Below are positions 9,259 to 18,028 of a DNA stretch of 64,000 nucleotides, piece after piece. The first letter of the stretch is position 1; each line of letters opens with the position of its first letter. This DNA comes from CAJQQK01 sp965224225. GTDB lineage: Bacteria; Pseudomonadota; Alphaproteobacteria; Rhizobiales; Hyphomicrobiaceae. The notes below the pieces were generated by a model that searched no databases, was not told the origin of the DNA, and saw only the letters and a list, made by a program, of their open reading frames with translations. The stretch lies in assembly GCA_965224225.1 (NCBI GenBank), contig CBDCZF010000035.1:496001-560000 (forward strand). Direction: 5' to 3'. Both the position numbers and the translations under genes were made by a program.

Positions 9259-9780
9259 TCAGCGTGGACTGGATTTCAAATATACCTTGAGCATGCGGTC
9301 CTGGGGTCCACGGATGCCATCGACCAGTTCCATGCCGGAAATCACCTGCCCCCACACGGAATATTGCTTGGTCAGGTGTTTGCAGCCGTGATCGTTGAAG
9401 CAGATGAAGAATTGCGAGTTGGCGGTGTGTGGATTTGAGGTGCGTGCCGCCCCCACTGTACCGCGCTTGTAGACGTAATCCGAAAACTCGCTCTTGAGAT
9501 CGGGATACTTCGAACCGCCGGTGCCGTTGCCTTGAGGGTCGCCGGTTTGGGCCATGAAGCCCGGGATCACGCGATGGAACACGATGCCATCGTAAAACTT
9601 CTCTCCGGCCAGTTGCTTGATGCGCTTCACGTGCCCGGGGGCAAGTGCCGGCAGCAATTCGATCTCGACCTTGCCGCGGGCAAGCTCGATGACCAGCGTA
9701 TTGTCCGGCGTTGCAGCCCCCGCCGAACCGAACGGCAGTATCAGCAGCGCTGAAAGCAATCCCAAGATCAGCCGACGCAT
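9259..9780 (-). CDS. ppiA: Exported cyclophilin-type peptidyl-prolyl cis-trans isomerase
   Basis: Catalyses prolyl isomerisation during folding of exported proteins. The 173-residue protein starts with a signal peptide (MRRLILGLLSALLILPFGSA, cleaved probably after GAA) and continues with a complete cyclophilin domain: IELLPALAPGHVKRIKQLA, FYDGIVFHRVIPGFMAQTGD, TANSQFFICFND and YSVWGQVISGMELVD. The start at 9780 follows a GAAGGAGA ribosome site; upstream in-frame codons lack one. It lies between coaD and the broken ppiB on the same strand, the typical alphaproteobacterial order, which suggests the cytoplasmic copy was lost or misread while this periplasmic copy remains. Confidence 0.94.
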   Translation of the reverse strand: MRRLILGLLSALLILPFGSAGAATPDNTLVIELARGKVEIELLPALAPGHVKRIKQLAGEKFYDGIVFHRVIPGFMAQTGDPQGNGTGGSKYPDLKSEFSDYVYKRGTVGAARTSNPHTANSQFFICFNDHGCKHLTKQYSVWGQVISGMELVDGIRGPQDRMLKVYLKSSPR

Positions 9781-10058
9781 GAAACTTCGTCTCCTTCTGT
9801 GAGCCAATTCGGCCCGCTTAGGCGGGCCCGATGCAACGTAGCTGGCGTTCCAAGGCAGGCGATTTGATGGCCTGCTGGTCCGTCGCGGTTGATTGTCGCC
9901 AAAAGATCCCGGCGCTTTTGGCATCATTCGCGGCGTGAAGCAATCGCCATGCTGGCTGGCACCGGCCGTCAGTGAATGACAGCCGAACTGGCACACTGCA
10001 GTTGCCGGCTCGACATGGAGAGATACCAGCGAGAGATACCAACTCGTCAAAACTGGGT

Positions 10059-10556
10059 TCATCCGGATGCCTTTGCAGCAAGCCTGCGGGCAACTCCTTC
10101 GGAGACGAACTGCGAAACGTCACCGCCCATCCTGGCGATCTGGCGCACGAGATTGGCGGCGATGTGGCGCACCTGCGGTGAGGCTGCGAGGAAGACGGTC
10201 TGGATCTGTGGCGCCATCTGACCGTTCATGCCGGCCATCTGCATTTCATAGTCGAAGTCGGTGCCATCGCGCAGGCCACGAATGATGATGGTCGCTCCGT
10301 TCTCGCGGGCCGCATCGACGGCGAGATTGTCGAACGTCACAACCCGGATCTCAACACCGTGCTTGGTGGCGAGATCGCGAACTTCGCTTTCAATCATCTC
10401 GATGCGTTCCTCGGCCGTGAACATCGGCACCTTGCCGTGGTGCACGCCGATGCCGATCACCAGTTCATCGACAATGCCGAGCGCCCGGGCAATGACGTCC
10501 GTGTGGCCATGTGTGACTGGATCGAACGAGCCGGAATAGAAACCGATGTGGGTCAT
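10059..10556 (-). CDS. coaD: Phosphopantetheine adenylyltransferase
   Basis: Fourth step of coenzyme A synthesis: joins ATP and 4-phosphopantetheine to dephospho-CoA. The 165-residue protein starts MTHIGFYSGSFDPVTHGHTD, where GSFDPVTHGH is the nucleotide-binding HxGH-type motif. It also carries RGLRDGTDFDYEMQMAGMN and a C-terminal LVRQIARMGGDVSQFV helix typical of alphaproteobacterial CoaD. The ATG at 10556 is used because homology starts exactly there; the open frame extends 28 codons upstream. It is first in the coaD-ppiA-ppiB order. Confidence 0.96.
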   Translation of the reverse strand: MTHIGFYSGSFDPVTHGHTDVIARALGIVDELVIGIGVHHGKVPMFTAEERIEMIESEVRDLATKHGVEIRVVTFDNLAVDAARENGATIIIRGLRDGTDFDYEMQMAGMNGQMAPQIQTVFLAASPQVRHIAANLVRQIARMGGDVSQFVSEGVARRLAAKASG

Positions 10557-10906
10557 TGTCGTCTTGGTCTCCCGGGGTTCGACGGTGCCTGCCCACTGTG
10601 GGCGTTGGGCAAGACTGATTGCGAAAATGCGGTCGGACATGCCTTCTCACGTCCGCACAGCCGTTGCAAGATCCGGGCACCGGCTTGTTTCTTAGGCATT
10701 CATGTGAGTAAAAATCGACCAACTTGCCCTTTTGGTGAGCAATTTGCTCGAATGCGCTTATTTTGGGCAGTTTCCGCTTGATTGTGCCTCATTCCAGATC
10801 ATACCCCATCGCAGACGGCGATCTGCCGCCCGTTTGATCGTTCCGCCGATGCGGGCGTGCACATAGCTATTCAACCTGCCAGGCGGCAGCGATGGGGAGG
10901 ACCAAA
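10557..10906. other. Intergenic region between divergent coaD and amt
   Basis: About 350 bases between two divergently transcribed genes, so promoters for both must lie here. I see no convincing sigma-54 site (TGGC-N8-TTGC spacing) or NtrC palindrome for the ammonium transporter gene, no RNA gene and no repeat. A GGGGAGGA ribosome site for amt closes the region at 10894-10901. Confidence 0.5.
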
Positions 10907-12115
10907 ATGAATGCAGCAGACACAAGCTGGATCCTGACGTCGACGGCACTCGTCCTGCTGATGACGTTGCCGGGGCTGGCGTTGTTCTATGCCGGCCTGG
11001 TGCAGGCCAAGAACATCCTGTCCGTTCTTATGCAGTGCATCTCGATCGCCTGCCTGGCCTCAGTGTTCTGGATGATCTGCGGCTACAGCCTGGCCTTCAG
11101 CGACGGCTCGCCGATCATTGGCGGGCTATCCAAGGCACTGCTGTTGGGCATCGACAAGACGTCGCTTGTCGGCACGCTGCCCGAAACGCTGTTCGTCATG
11201 TTCCAGATGACGTTCGCCATCATCACACCCGCGCTGATGGTCGGCGCCTTCGTCGAACGGATCAAGTTCTCCGCTGTCGTCCTGATTACGCTGCTCTGGC
11301 TGCTGCTCGTCTACGTTCCGGTCACACACTGGGTGTGGGGTGGCGGCTGGCTGCAGTCGATGGGCGTCATGGACTTTGCCGGCGGGATCGTGGTGCACGT
11401 CACGGCCGGTGTTTCCGCTGCAGTCATCGCGTTTTTCCTCGGTGGTCGCCACGGTTTCCCGAGAAGCGTTCGGCCGCCGCATGCGCCGTGGATGGTGATG
11501 ATCGGCGCATCGCTGTTGTGGGTCGGCTGGTTCGGCTTCAACGCCGGCAGTGCTGTCAGCGCCGGCCAGGATGCGGCCATGGCCATGCTGGTCACACACC
11601 TTTCGGCGGCAATCGCCTCGCTGGTCTGGATGGTGATCGAGTGGGTCCGGTTCGGCAAGCCTAGTTTGGTTGGCATCGTCACCGGTACGATCGCGGGCCT
11701 GGCCACCATTACGCCCGCCTCGGGCTTCGTCGGCCCTCCCGGTGCGATCGTGCTTGGTCTTGCAGGCGGTGTGATCTGCTACGTCGCCGTCGACATCGTC
11801 AAGAACATGATGCGTGTCGACGACAGTCTCGACGTGCTCGCCGTGCACGGCGTTGGCGGCGCAACGGGAACGCTGCTGACAGCGTTCCTGGCAGCCGAGA
11901 GCTTCGGCGGCGCCGGCTTTGCAGAAGGCGTCACGCCAGCGGGCCAGTTCTACGTCCAGACCGTCGGCGTGGTTGCGACGCTGGTCTGGTCCCTGGTCGC
12001 GACCACGATCATCGTTTTCATCGCCAAGGCCATTTGCGGCTTGCGCGTTACGCTCGATGAAGAAACCGAAGGCCTCGACTTCATCTCGCACGGCGAAACG
12101 GGCTACCGGCTCTGA
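10907..12115 (+). CDS. amt: Ammonium transporter (Amt/MEP/Rh family)
   Basis: Inner-membrane ammonium channel of 402 residues with about eleven membrane segments. Family signatures are present: GLALFYAGLVQAKNILSVLM near the N-terminus, DFAGGIVVHVTAGVSAAVIA, and the pore-region blocks LLWVGWFGFNAGSA and DDSLDVLAVHGVGGATGTLL (twin-His motif area). The ATG at 10907 is chosen because GGGGAGGA ends five bases upstream; the ATG at 10892 overlaps that ribosome site. There is no signal peptide, unlike many Amt proteins. The PII gene glnK, usually adjacent, is absent, which argues for a stand-alone transporter. Confidence 0.95.
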   Translation: MNAADTSWILTSTALVLLMTLPGLALFYAGLVQAKNILSVLMQCISIACLASVFWMICGYSLAFSDGSPIIGGLSKALLLGIDKTSLVGTLPETLFVMFQMTFAIITPALMVGAFVERIKFSAVVLITLLWLLLVYVPVTHWVWGGGWLQSMGVMDFAGGIVVHVTAGVSAAVIAFFLGGRHGFPRSVRPPHAPWMVMIGASLLWVGWFGFNAGSAVSAGQDAAMAMLVTHLSAAIASLVWMVIEWVRFGKPSLVGIVTGTIAGLATITPASGFVGPPGAIVLGLAGGVICYVAVDIVKNMMRVDDSLDVLAVHGVGGATGTLLTAFLAAESFGGAGFAEGVTPAGQFYVQTVGVVATLVWSLVATTIIVFIAKAICGLRVTLDEETEGLDFISHGETGYRL

Positions 12116-12146
12116 GCCGCTCAAAGTTAGGTCACCGCCGGCTTAC

Positions 12147-12172
12147 CTGGTGGTGACTTGACTGGTGGTGAC
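12147..12172. repeat. Short tandem repeat, two copies of CTGGTGGTGAC
   Basis: CTGGTGGTGAC occurs at 12147-12157 and again at 12162-12172, a 15-bp period, just after the amt stop codon and before the convergent dioxygenase gene. It may be slippage debris; no function is evident. Confidence 0.6.
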
Positions 12173-12237
12173 CTGGTTCATTCGGGCACCACCCCGGCGC
12201 AGGCCGCCCGGCCGATTCGTTTGCCACCACCCGACAG

Positions 12238-13038
12238 CTACTCGGCCGCCTCGGCATACTTGCGGGCAAATTCCAGCAGCGCATCGTCCTCGCACGCTTC
12301 GATAGGCGTGAAATCCTGATGCGCGATCCACTCAGGCCGAGTTGGCTTGCGAATGTGGTTCGAGACGGCATTGAGTGTCAGATAGACGATCTTGCGCGGG
12401 AAGGGCGTGATGTTGCCGGCCGAGCCGTGCACCAGATTGCCGTGGAACATCAGGACGCCGCCTGGCTTGCCGGTCGGCACGACCAGGCCGCCAGCCTCGA
12501 CCATCTTTTCGACCGTTTCCTCATCGAGCGTCCAGAGCGGATAGCTGGTCGTCGACGTGTCGTGGCCGGCATCGAGCACACCGTGCTTGTGGCTCTTCGG
12601 GATCAGCATCAACGGTCCGTTGAATGAATAGACCTCGTCGAGGAAGACCGAGATGTTCATGGCGCGCGGTTCGGGCATGCCGTCGTCGCGATGCCAGGTG
12701 CCGAAATCCTGATGCCACTGCCAAACGTCACCGGTGAACTTGGCCTTCGCGTTGACCTTGAACTGGTGCATGTAGACTTTTTCGCCGAACACCTGCTCGA
12801 GCGGTTCAATCAGTCGAGGGTGGCGGCCGAGGATTGCGAAGGCTTCGTTGTATGTGTGTGCCGCAAATGCGGTGCGCGGTGCGCCTGAGGTTTCGCGCCA
12901 AACCTCCTCGCGCTCCTCGGCGTAAATCTTTTCACCTTCATCGCGCAGGACGGCGACTTCCTCCGGTGAAAAGCACTCGGGCAGGAAGACCCAACCCTCC
13001 TGGTTGAACTGATCGATCTGCTGCTGGGAAAGTTTCAT
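12238..13038 (-). CDS. Phytanoyl-CoA dioxygenase (PhyH) family protein
   Basis: Fe(II)/2-oxoglutarate-dependent dioxygenase of 266 residues. The jelly-roll metal triad is visible as His and Asp in WQWHQDFGTWH and the distal His in MFHGNLVHGSAGN, followed by an Arg-containing segment (RKIVYLTLNAVSN) that would bind 2-oxoglutarate. The start at 13038 follows GGGAGA. This family includes ectoine hydroxylase and several natural-product or phosphonate hydroxylases; residues such as RPEWIAHQDFTPIE resemble ectoine-hydroxylase-like proteins, but ectABC is absent here, so no substrate can be given. It faces amt convergently. Confidence 0.85.
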   Translation of the reverse strand: MKLSQQQIDQFNQEGWVFLPECFSPEEVAVLRDEGEKIYAEEREEVWRETSGAPRTAFAAHTYNEAFAILGRHPRLIEPLEQVFGEKVYMHQFKVNAKAKFTGDVWQWHQDFGTWHRDDGMPEPRAMNISVFLDEVYSFNGPLMLIPKSHKHGVLDAGHDTSTTSYPLWTLDEETVEKMVEAGGLVVPTGKPGGVLMFHGNLVHGSAGNITPFPRKIVYLTLNAVSNHIRKPTRPEWIAHQDFTPIEACEDDALLEFARKYAEAAE

Positions 13039-13153
13039 GGCCGTCTCCCGGGTTTCTGCTCTTTTTGGCTTATACCTCAATGAACCTCAATCGCCCGCCG
13101 ATCAAGTCAGCATCGATTTGCACATACCGCATGCCAAATTTCGAACTGGGCGC

Positions 13154-13486
13154 CTACTGCGGCACGTCGGGATCCATCGGCGGCAGCTTGACGCCTTCCT
13201 CGGTCTCGACCGCCTCGACGCCGTCGAGTTTGCGCAATTCATCGAGCCGCGCCGGGTCGATATCGCCTGTGACAATGCCAAGCGGTGCCAACTGCTGCCT
13301 GACACGCAGGCCGTGACGCTCGAGTTCGCCCGACATCCGGCCGACCTCACCGGGATCGAGAGACCTCAATCGCACTTTCACGGATGTATTGGCCATCTTG
13401 CCTCCTCCAGATCGAGCCATACCGATCGGCATTGCGAGGATCAGTATGACCAGCACGAGGGCTACTATTCCGACATACATTATCAT
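13154..13486 (-). CDS. Membrane-anchored I9-propeptide-like small protein, partner of the S8 protease
   Basis: A 110-residue protein whose ATG follows the protease stop after a single base (TGAGATG), so the two are co-translated. Residues 2-22 form one hydrophobic segment (YVGIVALVLVILILAMPIG). The rest resembles a subtilisin I9 propeptide/inhibitor fold: VKVRLRS...GLRVRQQLAPLGIVTGDI, then DELRKLDGVEAVETEEGVKL, where the G-V-x-x-V-E pattern is typical. It ends MDPDVPQ. I infer a stand-alone inhibitor or folding helper for the neighbouring protease, tethered to a membrane. Similarity is by pattern only; no catalytic residues are expected. Confidence 0.65.
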   Translation of the reverse strand: MIMYVGIVALVLVILILAMPIGMARSGGGKMANTSVKVRLRSLDPGEVGRMSGELERHGLRVRQQLAPLGIVTGDIDPARLDELRKLDGVEAVETEEGVKLPPMDPDVPQ

Positions 13487-13487
13487 C

Positions 13488-14783
13488 TCACACCATTGGT
13501 GGACTGCCGGTCGGTGCGCGTGCCAGGCCGGCGCCGCCGTCGCGGGCCGGCAGGCCGACATCGCGGGCAGTGCGCGCAAGCGCATCCCACAAAGCCTGCC
13601 CGCGCACACCGTCCGATTGGGCAATCAAGGCTGCAATGCCGGCAACATGCGGTGTTGCCATGCTGGTCCCCGATAGCGCCCGCCGCTGCTCATCACCAGG
13701 CACCGATGAGAGGACGCGGACACCAGGCGCGCACAAATTGATCTCGCCGCCGTCCGGGTTGAGGCCGCCGTTCGAAAAATCGGCAACGGCAAATTCCTCA
13801 TCAATGGCGCCGACCGCCAGTATCGATCGCGCGTTGGCCGGCGCACTGACCGGCGCGATCGAGCCTGACCGGCGCGCGCTGTCGTTGCCCGCAGCGGCGA
13901 TGATCAGCGAGCCCTGGTCCAGGGCCATCCGCCCGATGCGGTCATAATCACCGGTGCTGTCGCCCGGCAGTGCGCGCCGACCGAGCGACATCGAGATAAC
14001 CTGGCACTCGTTCTGGATCGCCCACAGGATGCCGGCCAGAATATCGCCCTCTCGGCCGGAGCCGTTATCGGAGAGCACTTTGCCGACGTACAGCGAGGCC
14101 TCAGGTGCCACGCCATAACGCGGTGCGCCCACCGGCTGCCTGGGTCCGAGCGCCGTGCCGGCGACATGGGTGCCGTGACCCTGTACATCCTGGGCACTTT
14201 CACCATCGACGAACGATTCCGACACGATTTCCCGCCCGGCGAAATCCGGGTGACCGAAGTCGAAGCCGGTGTCGAGGATAGCGATCCGGATACCGGCGCC
14301 CGAATAGGGGCTGTCGGTAGCGCCGGTCGCATCGAGCCCCCAGGTGGCATCTTGTTGCTGGGCATCACCGCCGCCCGCACCATCATCCGGATCTCCCGGT
14401 GTCTCGTCGGCCGGCCGCCTGCCCCAGCAGAAGAGCCAGCTCCACCAGTCGATCGCCTCGAGGCGATACTCAGGCCGCACGAAATCGACCTCGTCGATGC
14501 CGAACATTCCTTCGACATCAGCTCCAGATATACCGCAGACGCCGGGATCGATGACCGCCAGGCCGAATTCATCGAACAGGGCGACACCCTCGCGGCGAAC
14601 GCTGCTGGCAAAGTCCCGCATCCGCGCGCCGTAATCATGGGAGCGCAACGGCTGTCGACCGACCGACTGGGCCAGAAGGCGCACCGCCGTCGAAGCATCG
14701 CAGCTCTCGCGGAAAAGAACGATGTATGACCCCGTCGTTTCTGGCTGTTCGCGGGCAACCCTCATGTCGACAATATCAGCCAT
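13488..14783 (-). CDS. S8 family serine peptidase (subtilase), no signal peptide
   Basis: Subtilisin-fold protease of 431 residues. The catalytic triad is complete: Asp171 in IAILDTGFDFGHPD, His203 in QGHGTHVAGT, Ser374 in SGTSMATPHVAG, with oxyanion Asn300 in AAAGND. Residues 18-110 look like an I9 prodomain (SYIVLFRE ... GIDEVDFVRPEYRLEAI). No signal peptide or membrane helix precedes it, so an intracellular location is likely, although the linker 120-145 is Gly/Asp-rich. It is directly followed by the membrane-anchored I9-like gene. The start at 14783 is the only in-frame ATG before the prodomain. It diverges from the uxaA-type gene across 271 bases. Confidence 0.92.
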   Translation of the reverse strand: MADIVDMRVAREQPETTGSYIVLFRESCDASTAVRLLAQSVGRQPLRSHDYGARMRDFASSVRREGVALFDEFGLAVIDPGVCGISGADVEGMFGIDEVDFVRPEYRLEAIDWWSWLFCWGRRPADETPGDPDDGAGGGDAQQQDATWGLDATGATDSPYSGAGIRIAILDTGFDFGHPDFAGREIVSESFVDGESAQDVQGHGTHVAGTALGPRQPVGAPRYGVAPEASLYVGKVLSDNGSGREGDILAGILWAIQNECQVISMSLGRRALPGDSTGDYDRIGRMALDQGSLIIAAAGNDSARRSGSIAPVSAPANARSILAVGAIDEEFAVADFSNGGLNPDGGEINLCAPGVRVLSSVPGDEQRRALSGTSMATPHVAGIAALIAQSDGVRGQALWDALARTARDVGLPARDGGAGLARAPTGSPPMV

Positions 14784-15054
14784 GCAGCAATCTCCTTGGA
14801 ATGCGAGGAATGAAAGCCCGATACCGGAGCTGGTCGCGTAATGGCCAAACGACTTACAGCAACGGTCGGCCGAGATTGTGTCGTCTCCGAGCTTGGCAAG
14901 ACGGTCTCATGATGGCGAGTAACAGGTGCGTGACGAGCCCATCTTGAACTTGATGGCCAGCCATTGCTCGCGCGTGGTGCAACCACCTCTTGCCCTCGCA
15001 TCAGACCCACACCAAGATGCACACCCGAACCCGACCCATCCCAAAGGACCCGCC

Positions 15055-16584
15055 ATGCAAGACCAAGCCGCCACGCCCCGCAACCTGCGCCTCAACGACA
15101 AGGACAACATCATCGTCGCCGTCGACGGCCTGATGCCGGATGCTGAGGCACTGGGCATCACCTGCCGGGCCCGCATCCCGCGCGGCCACAAGATGGCGGC
15201 GGCAAAGATCGAGAAGGGCCAGCCGATCCTCAAATTCGGGCAGATCATCGGCTTTGCCGGCGAGGACATCGAGCCCGGCCAGCACGTGCACACCCACAAC
15301 TGCGATTATGCCGAATTCGATCGCGATTACGCGTTCGCCGAGGGCGCCCGGAAAGAAGAGACCCTGCCCGTCGAACTGCGCGCGACGTTCGAGGGCTACA
15401 GGCGCGCCAACGGTAAGGTCGGCACGCGCAACTACGTCGCGATCCTGACCTCCGTCAACTGCTCGGCCTCCGTCGCGCGCTTCATGGCCGACGAGGTCAA
15501 CAAGTCCGGTATTCTAGCTGAGTTCCCGAACGTCGACGGCGTCGTCTCGTTCGTGCACGGCACCGGCTGCGGCATGGCGGCCGACGGCGAAGGCATGGCA
15601 TTCCTCGAGCGCACGCAATGGGGCTTTACCGGGCATCCCAATATCGCTGCGGCTCTTGTTGTCGGGCTCGGCTGCGAGGTCTTCCAGATCGCGCGCATGC
15701 GCCAGAAGTACGGCCTTGTCGACGGCGACAACCTGCACACGATGACCATCCAGGACTCGGGTGGCACGCGCAAGACGATCGAGGCCGGCGCAGAGCGCAT
15801 CAAGGAAATGCTGCCGCTCGCCAACCAGGTAAAGCGCGAGACGGTACCGGCGTCCGAACTGATGGTGGCCCTGCAGTGCGGCGGCTCAGATGGCTATTCG
15901 GGCATTACCGCCAACCCTGCACTCGGTCTTGCCGTCGACAAACTGGTTCGCCACGGCGGCACCGGCGTACTCGGCGAAACGCCCGAGATCTATGGTGCGG
16001 AACATTTGCTGACAAGGCGCGCACGTACTCGCGAGGTCGGTGAAAAGCTGGTCGGGATCATCGAATGGTGGCGCGAGTATACCGCCAAGAACAACGGCTC
16101 GATGGACAACAACCCCTCACCCGGCAACAAGGCCGGCGGGCTTACAACCATCCTCGAAAAATCGCTCGGCGCCACCGCCAAAGGCGGCTCGACGACGCTC
16201 AACGGCGTCTACCGATATGCTGAACAGGTTGACGCCAAGGGCTTCTGCTTCATGGACACGCCCGGTTACGATCCGGTCTCGGTCACGGGTCAGGTTGCCG
16301 GCGGCTGCAATGTGGTCACGTTCACGACCGGGCGCGGCTCGGCTTATGGCTGCAAACCGTCGCCCTCGATCAAGCTTGCGACCAATTCCGACATGTATCG
16401 GCGCATGAGCGAGGATATGGATATCAATTGCGGCGATGTGCTCGATGGTACGAGCCTCGAGGACAAGGCCGAAGAGATCTTCGACTATATCCTGGCAACG
16501 GCGTCGGGCCGGCAGACAAAATCGGAAGCGCTCGGCTACGGCGACAACGAGTTCGTGCCCTGGCAGGTCGGCGCAGTGATGTAG
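15055..16584 (+). CDS. UxaA-family altronate/galactarate-type dehydratase
   Basis: Fe-dependent dehydratase of sugar acids, 509 residues, with both halves of the UxaA/GarD family: an N-terminal SAF domain (residues about 10-95, IIVAVDGLMPDAEALG) and the C-terminal catalytic domain (GYRRANGKVGTRNYVAILTS, NVDGVVSFVHGTGCGM, LQCGGSDGYSGITANP, FMDTPGYDPVSVTGQVAGG). Starts at the ATG at 15055, with AAAGGA seven bases upstream. The natural substrate in relatives is altronate, galactarate or a related aldonic acid; no sugar-acid neighbours are present to decide. Confidence 0.88.
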   Translation: MQDQAATPRNLRLNDKDNIIVAVDGLMPDAEALGITCRARIPRGHKMAAAKIEKGQPILKFGQIIGFAGEDIEPGQHVHTHNCDYAEFDRDYAFAEGARKEETLPVELRATFEGYRRANGKVGTRNYVAILTSVNCSASVARFMADEVNKSGILAEFPNVDGVVSFVHGTGCGMAADGEGMAFLERTQWGFTGHPNIAAALVVGLGCEVFQIARMRQKYGLVDGDNLHTMTIQDSGGTRKTIEAGAERIKEMLPLANQVKRETVPASELMVALQCGGSDGYSGITANPALGLAVDKLVRHGGTGVLGETPEIYGAEHLLTRRARTREVGEKLVGIIEWWREYTAKNNGSMDNNPSPGNKAGGLTTILEKSLGATAKGGSTTLNGVYRYAEQVDAKGFCFMDTPGYDPVSVTGQVAGGCNVVTFTTGRGSAYGCKPSPSIKLATNSDMYRRMSEDMDINCGDVLDGTSLEDKAEEIFDYILATASGRQTKSEALGYGDNEFVPWQVGAVM

Positions 16585-16597
16585 AACGCACTGGTCA

Positions 16598-16613
16598 GTC
16601 AACTTACGTTGAC
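16598..16613 (+). promoter_or_regulatory. Short hairpin between uxaA-type gene and DUF4259 gene
   Basis: GTCAAC-TTAC-GTTGAC at 16598-16613 is a perfect 6-bp stem with a four-base loop, and it ends just before the AAGGGAG ribosome site of the next gene. No T-run follows, so it is not a classical terminator; it could influence read-through or translation. Confidence 0.4.
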
Positions 16614-16628
16614 CAAGGGAGCAGAACA

Positions 16629-17048
16629 ATGGGCGCCTGGGGGCTGAAAAGCTTCGAAAACGATGACGCGCTGGACTGGGTCGCAGCCTTCGACGAGGGT
16701 GGTGCGCCGGCCGTCATCGAAGCACTGCAGGCCGCCATCGAGGCGAGCCGTGACGAAGACTTCGGTCTCGAAGCACCTGAGGCATCGCAGGGGCTGGCTG
16801 CAGCCGAGATCGTTGCTGCGGCACGTCACGGTGATCGCTCGCGCCTGCCGGAGGCAGCGTCACGAACGCTCGACAAATGCGTCGACGAGCTTGCCACGGG
16901 TGAACATATCGAGCTTGCCAAAGAGGCAGTGCAATTGGTGATGTCGAAGTCCGAGTTGCGCGAGCTTTGGGAAGAAACCGAGGAATTCGACAACTGGCTT
17001 GCCGATGTCGAGCGGCTTGCCAAGCAGCTTGCTCAGGACAAGACGTGA
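16629..17048 (+). CDS. DUF4259 domain-containing protein
   Basis: Acidic 139-residue cytoplasmic protein. The opening MGAWGLKSFENDDALDWVAA is the signature of the DUF4259 family, whose function is unknown. The rest is mainly helical, including EIVAAARHGDRSRLPEAA and LREDLWEETEEFDNWL-like charged stretches. The start at 16629 follows AAGGGAG seven bases upstream. Its TGA overlaps the GTG start of the homocysteine methyltransferase gene, so the two are coupled; whether that is functional is not known. Confidence 0.85.
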   Translation: MGAWGLKSFENDDALDWVAAFDEGGAPAVIEALQAAIEASRDEDFGLEAPEASQGLAAAEIVAAARHGDRSRLPEAASRTLDKCVDELATGEHIELAKEAVQLVMSKSELRELWEETEEFDNWLADVERLAKQLAQDKT

Positions 17049-17968
17049 CGCGAAAAATCACCTTGTTAGATGGCGGCATGGGCCAGGAATTACTGGCCCG
17101 GTCTTCGATCAAGAAACCGAAGTTTTGGTCCGCCCAATACCTGATTTCGGAACCTGACCTCGTACGCGAGATCCATTGCGACTACATCCGAGCCGGCGCC
17201 CGGGTGATCACGCTCAATACCTATTCGGCAACATATACGCGGTTGGCGATTGCCGATGCGGCGAAGCGCGTCGGCGAATTGCAGCGTCTCGCCTGTGACC
17301 TCGCCCATCGTGCACGAGACGATGCCGGTGCGGCCGGTGCCGATGTCGCGATCGCCGGCTGCCTGCCGCCGCTCAACGGCAGCTACCGGGCTGATCGGGT
17401 GCGCCCCTACGATGTCAACCTCGATGAATACCGCCGCCTGGTCGCGCATCAAGCGCCGCACGTCGATCTCTTCATTTGCGAGACGATGTCGACCATCGAG
17501 GAGGCACGGGCGGCAGCGACCGCCGTCACCGAAAGTGGCAAACCGGTCTGGGTCGGCCTGGCGATTGTTGATGGCGGCGGCTCGGCAATGCGATCCGGCG
17601 AGGCAGTCAGCGATGCCGCCACCGCTCTTTCCGGACATGCGCTCGATGCCCTGCTGATCAATTGCTCGGAACCTGAAAGCATAGTCGCGGCAATGCCGGA
17701 ACTGGCAGCGACGGGATACAGGGTAGGCGCCTATGCCAACGGCTTCACCGGCATTCCGGACGACTTTGTGCCCGGCGTCACGATCGAGCGGCTCAGTGCC
17801 CGGCGCGACCTCGGGCCTGAAGCCTATGAACGGTTCGTGATGCAGTGGATCGACGATGGCGCCTCAATCGTCGGCGGCTGCTGCGAGGTCGGTCCAGCCC
17901 ACATTAAACGCCTGCATGACACGCTGGCAGGCCAAGTCTTCGAGATCACCAATAGCCTGGCAGCATAG
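17045..17968 (+). CDS. Homocysteine S-methyltransferase family protein
   Basis: Zinc-dependent methyl transfer to homocysteine, giving methionine; the donor may be S-methylmethionine or betaine. The 307-residue TIM-barrel protein starts with a GTG overlapping the previous stop (GTGA). It opens LLDGGMGQELLARSS and contains AGARVITLNTYSATYTRL and VDLFICETMSTIEEA. The three zinc-binding cysteines are Cys in LLINCSEPES and the pair in VGGCCEVGPAHI. This is the short, single-domain MmuM/BHMT type, not MetH. Association with DMSP-type metabolism in this genome (dddP 5 kb away) is only a possibility. Confidence 0.9.
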   Translation: MTRKITLLDGGMGQELLARSSIKKPKFWSAQYLISEPDLVREIHCDYIRAGARVITLNTYSATYTRLAIADAAKRVGELQRLACDLAHRARDDAGAAGADVAIAGCLPPLNGSYRADRVRPYDVNLDEYRRLVAHQAPHVDLFICETMSTIEEARAAATAVTESGKPVWVGLAIVDGGGSAMRSGEAVSDAATALSGHALDALLINCSEPESIVAAMPELAATGYRVGAYANGFTGIPDDFVPGVTIERLSARRDLGPEAYERFVMQWIDDGASIVGGCCEVGPAHIKRLHDTLAGQVFEITNSLAA

Positions 17969-18028
17969 TCGCCGCTCGCTTGAACTTCGCTGGAGCCAAT
18001 TCCTCGGTCCGTCACATCGATCTACTGC

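Noticed and set aside
10557..10906. Sigma-54/NtrC promoter of amt
   Set aside because: No TGGC-N8-TTGC type match or NtrC palindrome was seen.
11126..12124. 332-residue open frame antisense to amt
   Set aside because: Low-complexity, His/Asp/Gln-rich translation exactly opposite a well-conserved transporter; a typical high-GC shadow frame.
16598..16613. Rho-independent terminator after the UxaA-type gene
   Set aside because: Stem is short and there is no T-run; it may be only incidental.
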